From assembly GCF_010731735.1 (NCBI RefSeq), contig NZ_AP022588.1, forward strand, positions 4,154,001-4,218,000: a stretch of 64,000 bases of DNA, read 5' to 3'. This document shows, piece after piece, positions 34,006-40,788 of this stretch. Position 1 is the stretch's first letter. Every line of letters starts with the position of its first letter. Origin of the DNA: Mycolicibacterium sediminis. Lineage in GTDB: Bacteria; Actinomycetota; Actinomycetes; Mycobacteriales; Mycobacteriaceae. Both the position numbers and the translations under genes were made by a program. The notes under the pieces were generated by a model. That model ran no database searches and was not told the origin of the DNA. It worked only from the letters and a program-made list of their open reading frames with translations.

Positions 34006-35006
34006 TACGCCCCTGGGAAAGTCGGGCCGAAGAGCGTTTTCCACGCTGCAACGGCGGCGGTCTTGTTTGCGGCCGCTGAGGCGGTGTTGACCTTGTCGAG
34101 CGCTTCGGAGCACCGCGTGACTAGGCGTTGGCGATCGTTGTCTGAGTAGCCGCGTGTCACATTGTTGCTCGGGTTGACCGGGTCCCAGACCTGCACAGCG
34201 TCGGTGCAAGTGTCGATGTTGTTGGCCTCGTAGTAGTCCGTGAAGAGAATCGGCTCCTTGAGTTCGGTCATGACGATATGGGCGAGGAACTGCTCGAAAG
34301 CGCGCGGGTAGTCGTCAATTGCGAACGGTTTCGACAGCCAGCCGTTGTCCCACAGGTGCGCAACGATGAGTTCGACAAGGAAGGACTTGAATCGAAGCTC
34401 GGGCCCGGCGGCTGCCGCCTCGGTCTTTGCGCGGTGGACGAACGCCTTGACCAGCCGGATGAATTCCTTGTATTGGGGGCCGGCCTGCGCACGCCGCCGA
34501 TTGAGGAAATCCTTGTGCAGGGTGACCGATGTGAGTACCCGGTCGCCGGTTGGGGTGACGAGGTATCCACGGTCCTCTGGTTCACCCTCATAGAGGACCG
34601 GAGCCACGTCTATTTTGAGGCCGCTGACGCGCATCGTGATGCCGACCGCATGGTGCGAGATCTCGAAGTCGCTGGCGTCCTTGGTTGCGCCGTAGACCTC
34701 TACACAGCGGTCACGTAGCCATTCGAGAAGTTTGGTCTCGTCGACGTCCACGCCGCCGACTGCGCCGGCGCGGACGTATGCGGCGATGTCAGTGTCGGAG
34801 CTCGTTTTGATGGCGGTGTGCTTGGCGACGCTGCCGGACCCGCGCATCTTCACAAGGTCGTAATCGGGATGGTCGGCAATGTAGGACTCGAGGCGAGTCC
34901 GCAGGTGCGCAACCTGTGTGCGCCGCGACTTCGCTGTCTCGGAAGGCACGTTGACCTTATTCACCGCGAAAGCCGACAGGTCAGCGTGGGTGACATGGCT
35001 ATGCAT
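34005..35006 (-). CDS. cdnC: CBASS nucleotidyltransferase CdnC
   Basis: A 333-residue CD-NTase (SMODS domain, clade C) expected to make cyclic tri-AMP. The GS motif is RGSGSV at 55-60, the metal ligands are D71 and D73 (SSDTDI), and the third carboxylate is D133 in LKIDVAPV. A helical C-terminal domain follows (GPELRFKSFLVELIVAHLW). The ATG at 35006 has GAGGAG 7 bases upstream. That ATG also lies inside the end of a preceding 58-residue ORF. A start further upstream is not supported. Confidence 0.94.
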   Translation of the reverse strand: MHSHVTHADLSAFAVNKVNVPSETAKSRRTQVAHLRTRLESYIADHPDYDLVKMRGSGSVAKHTAIKTSSDTDIAAYVRAGAVGGVDVDETKLLEWLRDRCVEVYGATKDASDFEISHHAVGITMRVSGLKIDVAPVLYEGEPEDRGYLVTPTGDRVLTSVTLHKDFLNRRRAQAGPQYKEFIRLVKAFVHRAKTEAAAAGPELRFKSFLVELIVAHLWDNGWLSKPFAIDDYPRAFEQFLAHIVMTELKEPILFTDYYEANNIDTCTDAVQVWDPVNPSNNVTRGYSDNDRQRLVTRCSEALDKVNTASAAANKTAAVAAWKTLFGPTFPGA

Positions 35007-35175
35007 CGAGAATCTCCTCGCTGGGCACCGGGTTCCGCGAACCTGGCGAGCGCATTGGAGCGAATGCCGCGAGCGCGCCGAGGACGAGCCGGTGGGCCTT
35101 GGGTGCGTTGAATGTGTCGCCGCCAAGTTCGACGGCAATCAGCGCATCCTTGAACTGCTGCTTGAGGCGAGCCAT
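34999..35175 (-). CDS. 58-aa ORF translationally coupled to cdnC
   Basis: ATG at 35175 has a very strong GGAGGGCGG site just upstream and opens a 58-residue frame. The frame ends in GATGCATAG, so its stop overlaps the cdnC start region by 8 bases. The peptide begins MARLKQQFKDALIAVELGGD and has an amphipathic helix, a hydrophobic LVLGALAAF segment and a Pro/Ser tail ending PSEEILDA. The SD of cdnC (GAGGAG) encodes its final EE. I do not recognise a family. It could be a leader peptide or a small CBASS-associated protein. Confidence 0.6.
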   Translation of the reverse strand: MARLKQQFKDALIAVELGGDTFNAPKAHRLVLGALAAFAPMRSPGSRNPVPSEEILDA

Positions 35176-35264
35176 CCGCCCTCCGATCGTGTTGGTACGC
35201 GTGCGTTGTGACTAGTCTGGCCCGCACCACCGACAACGCAGTCGGGCCAGGCCGCGACCCAGAA

Positions 35265-35387
35265 TTACTTCTTCTTCTTGTGAGCCTTGCCGGTGCTCTC
35301 GTTGGTCGTGGTCTTCGGGTTCTTCTTCACCGTGGACTGCTTCACGAACCGGCCGGTGATGGCGCTGCGTCCTCGTTTGCCAGGCAT
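35265..35387 (-). CDS. 40-aa basic small protein
   Basis: A 40-residue, Lys/Arg/Thr-rich peptide starting MPGKRGRSAITGRFVKQSTV and ending in a run of lysines. GGAGGT precedes the ATG. Short proteins of this pattern (GKRGRSAxTGRFV) are widespread and unnamed in actinobacterial genomes and look like RNA- or ribosome-binding tails. It lies 89 bases upstream of the 58-aa ORF, same strand, and could be the first gene of the CBASS transcript. Confidence 0.65.
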   Translation of the reverse strand: MPGKRGRSAITGRFVKQSTVKKNPKTTTNESTGKAHKKKK

Positions 35388-35429
35388 GAGACCTCCGGTG
35401 TCTGTTCTAAATCCGATCTGCTGTTTCAA

Positions 35430-35467
35430 TTGTAACACAGCGTGCCGACAACGACGCGGTGTTGTAA
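35430..35467. promoter_or_regulatory. Imperfect inverted repeat, likely XRE operator
   Basis: The arms TTGTAACACAGCG (35430-35442) and CGCGGTGTTGTAA (35455-35467) match at 10 of 13 positions when one is inverted, with a 12-base centre. The repeat sits 17 bases before the XRE start and between this gene and the minus-strand small-protein/CBASS transcript. One factor bound here could therefore control both directions. Confidence 0.5.
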
Positions 35468-35484
35468 ATGTGAGACACTGAGAT

Positions 35485-35856
35485 ATGGCCAAGACGACGA
35501 TCAACACGGCCTTGTTGTATTCGGCCCTCGACGCTGCGCGCCAGCAACGCCAGTTGTCGTGGCGTGCGTTGGCTGGCGAGATTGGCGTCAGTCCCTCACT
35601 TCTCTCCAGGCTCGGCAATGGATTGAAGCCAGACACCGACGGATTCGCGACCATCGTCGGGTGGCTTAGAATGCCCGCCGAGCAGTTCTTCGAGCGCGAT
35701 GGCATGGACTCCGTCGATGACCAGACCCGCGAACCTGACCTAATGGCTCAGCTCGCGCCCCTGTTGCGAGCCAGAAAAGACTTGAGCGAGACCGATGTCA
35801 GGTACCTTCAGCAGATCATCGGCGCGACCGTCGAACGTGCGCGGGCCCAAGGGTGA
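35485..35856 (+). CDS. XRE-family regulator paired with ImmA-like peptidase
   Basis: A 123-residue Cro/CI-type repressor: LDAARQQRQLSWRALAGEIG, then VSPSLLSRLGNGLKPD forms the HTH (about residues 14-60). The C-terminal part is helical and likely dimerises. It is followed after 3 bases by a zinc peptidase, the ImmR/ImmA arrangement in which the peptidase cleaves the repressor on a stress or phage signal. It is divergent from the CBASS side. Confidence 0.85.
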   Translation: MAKTTINTALLYSALDAARQQRQLSWRALAGEIGVSPSLLSRLGNGLKPDTDGFATIVGWLRMPAEQFFERDGMDSVDDQTREPDLMAQLAPLLRARKDLSETDVRYLQQIIGATVERARAQG

Positions 35857-35859
35857 GCT

Positions 35860-36420
35860 GTGCGACGTGGATTCAAGACCGAGGCAAAGCGCCTTGCACT
35901 CGAACTGCGGGCGGAGATTGGCCTCGGCGCACATTCGCCGTTCAACCCGTACGCGTTCGCCGATGAATACGGGATTCCGGTAATCCAACTGAGCAACCTA
36001 CATGGTCCGGCGCGCGATCACTTTCTCCAGGCAGATGGGAGTGCGCTATCGGGAGCACTGGTCCCGATCGGCACCGGTGTGGCCATCCTGGAAAACGATG
36101 CCCAACCGCCGACCCGCAGACGCACCACGATGTGCCATGAGCTTGCCCACGTCGTGCTCGAACACGAATTCGGCGTCTCCCTGTCCGCCGACGAACGTAG
36201 GTGCGGCCTGGGCGGCGACCAAGAGGACGAAGCCGACTGGCTCTCCGGCGAGATGCTCATTCCCTCCGATGGCGCCTTCCGCCTTGCCCGAGCGAATGCG
36301 ACCGACCAGCAAGCAGCCGAATTTTTTGACGTCAGCCTCGCGGTCGCCCGCTGGCGCATGAATCACAGTGGCGCGCGCAAGGTCGTGGAGCGGGCCCGGC
36401 GCAAGCGGGCCACCCTTTAG
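35860..36420 (+). CDS. ImmA/IrrE-family metallopeptidase
   Basis: A 186-residue zinc peptidase with HELAHVVLEHEF (HExxH) near residue 90 and the downstream Glu in QEDEADWLSGEMLIP. Members cleave XRE repressors to induce mobile elements or stress genes. The start is GTG at 35860, 3 bases after the XRE stop, so both are one operon. The C-terminal helix is basic. The target is presumably the XRE protein next to it, which is inference. Confidence 0.9.
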   Translation: MRRGFKTEAKRLALELRAEIGLGAHSPFNPYAFADEYGIPVIQLSNLHGPARDHFLQADGSALSGALVPIGTGVAILENDAQPPTRRRTTMCHELAHVVLEHEFGVSLSADERRCGLGGDQEDEADWLSGEMLIPSDGAFRLARANATDQQAAEFFDVSLAVARWRMNHSGARKVVERARRKRATL

Positions 36421-36467
36421 GTGCTTGCAACAGCCACGCGCTGGCGTGATACGCAACGTTTCAGGAG

Positions 36468-36486
36468 CTGATACGCTCTGTATCAG
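36468..36486. promoter_or_regulatory. Perfect palindrome before the toxin-antitoxin pair
   Basis: CTGATAC and GTATCAG form a perfect 7-bp inverted repeat around GCTCT, 9 bases before the first ATG of the HTH protein. A related half site, GTGATACGC, lies near 36446. The position fits autorepression by the HTH antitoxin. Confidence 0.6.
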
Positions 36487-36494
36487 ATGGAGGA

Positions 36495-36962
36495 ATGATG
36501 CCTGCAACGATCGAACGCACAGTTGAATCCGAACACACAGTTGAAGCCATTGCCCACGGAGCGCAGGTTCGCCGGGCACTCGAACGCTTGCTGCGCATCG
36601 ATGACATGCGGGCAGCAAGCCAGCTTAAGCGGTCGGGTATGAACCAACGAGAAATCGCTGACGTCCTCTCCACTACGCAGCCGCGAGTGGGTCGGCTGCT
36701 GCGTGGAGCCAGCGCGCTCGGAGACGCACCGAGTCCCGAGGAAGTCATCCTGCGCGCCACTGTCGACGGGACTCCCCGCGGCAAGCTGGTGGAACAGCTT
36801 CGCGGTTTCGACTACACCTTCACCCAGTTCGCACCCTATCCCCATGAGGGATCCATACCAGGGACATGGACCCAGGTAAGCACTGCCCACCAACTCGGAC
36901 TACTCAGCGACGAGGAATACGAGAGTGTCAGCTCCGCAGTCCAACCGCCGACTGCGCAATAG
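36495..36962 (+). CDS. HTH protein, probable antitoxin for zeta-like toxin
   Basis: A 155-residue protein with a DNA-binding helix-turn-helix (GMNQREIADVLSTTQPRVGRLLR, positions about 36645-36715) and a C-terminal region that overlaps the toxin gene by 38 bases. GGAGGA lies right before the ATG pair at 36495/36498. It takes the place of an epsilon-type antitoxin but has an HTH instead, so it is likely a repressor plus antidote. The pairing is inferred from overlap and order. Confidence 0.7.
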   Translation: MMPATIERTVESEHTVEAIAHGAQVRRALERLLRIDDMRAASQLKRSGMNQREIADVLSTTQPRVGRLLRGASALGDAPSPEEVILRATVDGTPRGKLVEQLRGFDYTFTQFAPYPHEGSIPGTWTQVSTAHQLGLLSDEEYESVSSAVQPPTAQ

Positions 36963-37875
36963 CGTCCATTCTCAGCTGACTGCCCTCCACCAAGGAGGGC
37001 AGTTCGCTGTTCCACGCTCGGTTGTGCGCTATCTCAGCGATCAGCTGATCGACGAAATTGCACTCGAGTACCGAAGTCGAAGTCACGACGCGCCATCGCA
37101 CGGTCGCGCCGCGATCATCACCGCCGGCGTGCCTGGTGCGGGCAAATCGGTCGCGATTGACAACTTGGCCGCCAACCACCGTCGCATTGACCCAGACGAC
37201 ATTAAAGACCTCATCCTGCTGCGACTGGACCAGGCCGGCCTTCTCGACATTCGGCACAACTACGTTCTCGCAGATGGCAAGCCGGTACATCCCAGCGAAC
37301 TGGCGATATGGGTGCATGATGCTTCCACCGAGGCTGCCAACCGCGTGCGGGCAGTGTCACTGCGCCGGGGGGAGAACTTCGTCATGGAGGGAACCCTCTC
37401 CTGGCTGCCCCTAGCAGACAGCTATGTCACCGACTTGGCCTCCGACGACTACGAGCAACTGACGATCATCGACGTCGAAGTCCCCTTAAAGCTCGCTGTC
37501 GAGCAGTCCACACACCGCTGGTGGGCCGCGCGTGAAGCAGGACGAACAGTGGACCACGTGGAACTCGGCGGCCGGTTCATCACGCAAGCCGCCCTCGAGA
37601 GCTTCTACAGCCGCCAGCACCGCGTCTCGAAATGCGCCGCCAATGCTCGCAAACTCCGGACCATTGCCCACAACGCGGGCATCAGCACCGACCTTCTCGT
37701 CGTCAGCCGCACGTCGAACGGTAGGGAATATCGAGCCTGGATCAGACCCGATGGCGACATCGATCCATCGCAGGGCGCCCCCCTCGGCGCGGTATGCATC
37801 AAAACTGGGGCGATACTCACAAACCCAACCGCAATCAAGACAGGCGTTGGACGACACCGTGCCCACAGGTCCTAA
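36925..37875 (+). CDS. Zeta-toxin family kinase
   Basis: A 316-residue P-loop protein of the zeta toxin family, which phosphorylates UDP-N-acetylglucosamine and poisons wall synthesis. The P-loop is ITAGVPGAGKSVAIDNLA near residue 67, followed by RIDPDDIKDLIL and a FVMEGTL strand that suits the substrate site. The GTG at 36925 overlaps the antitoxin gene. The C-terminal about 90 residues are specific to this branch. Toxicity is inferred from family and context. Confidence 0.82.
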   Translation: MSAPQSNRRLRNSVHSQLTALHQGGQFAVPRSVVRYLSDQLIDEIALEYRSRSHDAPSHGRAAIITAGVPGAGKSVAIDNLAANHRRIDPDDIKDLILLRLDQAGLLDIRHNYVLADGKPVHPSELAIWVHDASTEAANRVRAVSLRRGENFVMEGTLSWLPLADSYVTDLASDDYEQLTIIDVEVPLKLAVEQSTHRWWAAREAGRTVDHVELGGRFITQAALESFYSRQHRVSKCAANARKLRTIAHNAGISTDLLVVSRTSNGREYRAWIRPDGDIDPSQGAPLGAVCIKTGAILTNPTAIKTGVGRHRAHRS

Positions 37876-38191
37876 GAGGGGCCAACGCACCTCTCCGGGA
37901 TGGCGCGGGAGGCGGGCCGCCGGTCATCACGGCGGCAGGTATATGCGCGTCGATCAACGTTGATCAGCCGCATAGCGTCAAACACTCTTAGCAGTCTGCA
38001 GCAAAGTCGTCTCAGCCAATGGTTCATGGATAATGAAGATTATTCATGCTCGCATTGAAACCACCCGCTAGATAGTTCATTAACTGTCCAGTTCCGGGCG
38101 AGTCCTTCTACTCTCGGCCGCTGACGTTTTATCGCCCGCATCTGACCGCTTTCTCGCTTTGATTAGTGACACAGATCGTGTCGACGACAGT
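37876..38191. other. Intergenic stretch before the IS21 copy
   Basis: About 315 bases. There are AT-richer parts around 38020-38060 and no gene. It ends in ACAGT, the left copy of the IS21 target duplication. Confidence 0.5.
38187..38191. repeat. 5-bp target-site duplication, left copy
   Basis: ACAGT lies directly before the left IS21 end (TGTCCG...). The same five bases follow the right end at 40749-40753. A 5-bp direct repeat fits IS21-family insertion. Confidence 0.75.
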
Positions 38192-38355
38192 TGTCCGTGG
38201 CCATGAAAAAGTACCCACTGGTGGCCACGTAGAGGTATCCGTTTTTGGCCAGGTAAAAGTATCCACCCCGTGTTCGTCGTGTCGATCAGGAACTGCGGGC
38301 CCCGATGGTGACGGTGAAGGCGCCAACCAATCGCCATCACCACCGGGGAGTTCCA

Positions 38356-39875
38356 TTGAAGTCTGCGAAGGACCGCATGGACGTCATTTCTGCCTACCAC
38401 CAGCTCGGGTCCTACCGAGCCGCCGCCGACGAGTGCGGCACCACCCACCGGACGGTCAAGAAGATCGTCGACAAGTTCGAGGCCGACCAGGCCGGTGTGC
38501 CGCCGCCACCGCGAGCCGAACGGGCGCACAACTACGATTCGGTCGCCGACCTGGTGGCCGAACGGGTGGATAAGTCGCATGGCCGGATCTCGGCCAAGCG
38601 GCTGCTCCCGAAGGCCCGAGCCGCCGGGTACACGGGTTCTGACCGCAACTTCCGCCGCCTCGTTGCCGAAGCGAAAGCATTGTGGCGCAGCACCAATCAT
38701 CGCGGACGTCGTCCCGCGGTGTGGGAACCGGGTGAGTACCTGTGATCGACTGGGCACAAGCCGCACCGGGGTTGTTCCTGTTCTGTGCGGTGCTGGCGTT
38801 CTCCCGGTGGCGCTTCGTGCGCTTCGCCACCAATGAGCGGGCTTCGACCACGTTGGCGTTGATCGCCGAGACCATGGCCGCCGCTGGCGGGGTGCCGGCG
38901 AGGGTGCTGGCCGATCGGATGGCCTGCCTCAAGGGCGGCGTGGTGGCCAACGTCGTCGTTCCCACCCCGGACTACGTCCGGTTGGCCGGCCATTACGGGT
39001 TCGCACCGGATTTCTGCCATGCCAGCGATCCGCAGTCCAAGGGCGTCGTGGAACGTCTGTGTGGTTACGCCCAGGACGATCTGGCCGTGCCCTTGTTGAC
39101 CGAGGCCGCGGTCACCGGGAAGCCGATCACTCTGCGCGATGCCAACGCTGCGGCCGAGGCGTGGTGCACCGAAGTGAACGCCGCGAACCATTCGGAGATC
39201 TGTGCGATTCCCGATGAGCGGCTGGTAGTCGAACGTGATCTGCTGCAACCACTTCCATCGTTGCGTCTGCAGATCGGGGCGCCGTCGGTGAGACGCAAGG
39301 TCGACCGCTTGTCCTGCATCCGGTACGGGTCGGCCCGCTACTCGGTGCCGATGAGGCTGATCGGCACCACGGTGACCGTGGTCGTCGACCACGACGCACT
39401 GTGCCTGCTCGAGCCCGCCACCGGAGTCATCGTGGCCGAACACGAACTCGTCGCACCTGGTGGTGTGTCGATACTCGACGAGCATTACGACGGCCCGAGG
39501 CCGGCACCCAGCCGCGGGCCGCGCCCGAAGACCACCGTCGAGAAACAGTTCTGCGGCCTCGGTGAGGATGCGCGCGCGTTCCTGATTGGCGCCGCGGCGA
39601 TCGGCAATACCCGTCTGGGCTCGGAGTTGGAGATCCTGCTGGCTCTCGGCGCTGCCCACGGCACCGACGCCCTCCTCGCCGCACTGCACCGGGCGGTAGC
39701 GTTTCGCCGGTTTCGGGCGGCCGACGTGCGTTCGATCCTGGCCGCCGGGACCGGCGCACCGCAGCCACGCCCGGCCGGTGAGGCGTTGATTCTGGATCTT
39801 CCGGTCGCCCCGACCCGTTCCCTGGACGCCTACAAGATCACACCAGCCGTAGTCGACGGGGAGGTGATCTCATGA
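38356..39875 (+). pseudogene. istA: IS21 transposase IstA, frameshifted
   Basis: A DDE transposase with an N-terminal HTH (MDVISAYHQLGSYRAAADECG) and catalytic core. The TTG at 38356 follows GGGGAG. The frame breaks near 38742: the first part ends GEYL-stop and the next frame begins with IDW, while family members read through GE(Y/H)LVIDW, so one G is missing. DDE residues are in VIDW, LADRM and SKGVVE. The second part (38742-39875) is otherwise intact and overlaps istB by 4 bases. Confidence 0.88.
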
Positions 39876-40682
39876 CCAAGCCGCCACCGGTGACTGCCAC
39901 CGAACCCGTTGCACCACCGTCGGTTCCACCACTGGCCGCCGACCTCGATGCCGGGTTACGGCGGTTGAAGCTGGCCGCGGTGCGGCGCACCGCACCGGAG
40001 GTGTTGATCACCGCCAGGACTCAACGCTGGACCCCCGAGGAAGTCCTGCGCACCCTCATCGAAACCGAGTTGGCGGCCCGCGACGCCTCCAACGTCGTCA
40101 ACCGCCTCAAGGCCGCCGCGTTCCCCGTGCCCAAGACGTTGGAGAGCTTCGACGTGGCCGCATCCTCGATCCAGCCAAAGGTATTCGACTACCTGTCGAG
40201 CCTGGAATGGATTCGGACACGACAGAACCTGGCGATCATCGGCCCAGCCGGCACCGGCAAGTCCCACACCCTGATCGGCCTAGGAACCGCAGCGATCCAC
40301 GCCGGGCACAAGGTCCGCTACTTCACCGCCGCCGACCTCATCGAAACCCTCTACCGCGGCCGGCCGACAACACCGTCGGCAAGATCATCGAATCCCTACT
40401 ACGAGTCGACCTGATCATCCTCGACGAACTCGGCTTCGCCCGCTCGACGACACCGGCACCCAGCTGCTGTTCCGCCTCGTCGCCGGCGCCTACGAACGCC
40501 GATCCCTGGCCATCGGCTCGCACTGGCCCTTCGAACAATGGGGCCGCTTCCTGCCCGAGCAGACCACCGCCGTCAGCATCCTCGACCGACTCCTGCACCA
40601 CGCCACCGTCGTCATCACCGACGGCGACTCCTACCGCATGAAAGACGCCAAACACCGGAAGGAGCAACCCACACCAACCTAA
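39872..40682 (+). pseudogene. istB: IS21 helper ATPase IstB, two frameshifts
   Basis: An AAA+ ATPase that targets the IstA transposase. Walker A GPAGTGKSHT is present. After LYRG (near 40363) the frame must shift to read ADNTVGKIIESLLRVDLIILDELGFA (Walker B), and after that (near 40442) it must shift again to read GTQLLFRLVAGAYERRSLAI through KEQPTPT and stop at 40682. Each site fits loss of one base compared with the family. Confidence 0.88.
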
Positions 40683-40748
40683 GAATCACCGCACGGGGTG
40701 GATACTTTCATCTGGCCACCAGCGGATACTTCAACTTGGCCATTGACA

Positions 40749-40753
40749 ACAGT
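40749..40753. repeat. 5-bp target-site duplication, right copy
   Basis: ACAGT directly after the right IS21 end, identical to 38187-38191. Together they show this was a simple insertion into the gap between the toxin gene and the relaxase 3' end. Confidence 0.75.
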
Positions 40754-40788
40754 TTGCCCATGCCGGCTGGCGAATGAGAATCGCCTAG

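Larger units (their letters stand above)
38192..40748 (+). mobile_element. IS21-family insertion sequence
   Basis: A 2557-bp element with TGTC...GACA ends, flanked by ACAGT repeats. Both ends carry spaced copies of a TGGCCA-N-AAGTATCC type motif (left: 38199 to about 38267; right: about 40690-40745), which are the multiple transposase-binding repeats typical of IS21. It encodes istA and istB, but both reading frames are broken by single-base losses, so this copy is likely inactive unless those are sequencing errors. Confidence 0.9.

Noticed and set aside
33502..34209. HORMA gene read from a longer start at 34209
   Set aside because: The extra residues overlap cdnC out of frame and look non-coding; the GTG at 34005 overlaps the cdnC stop by one base and gives family length.
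36495..36962. ParB partition protein
   Set aside because: It has an HTH but no ParB nuclease/CTPase motif; the overlap with a zeta toxin suggests an antitoxin instead.
27553..38191. Intact prophage
   Set aside because: Integrase, Xis and XRE/ImmA are phage-like, but no capsid, terminase, tail or lysis genes occur.
38305..39875. istA as two natural genes or programmed frameshift
   Set aside because: The halves join exactly within the conserved GEYLVIDW segment if one G is added, and no slippery heptamer is apparent; a base loss explains it better.
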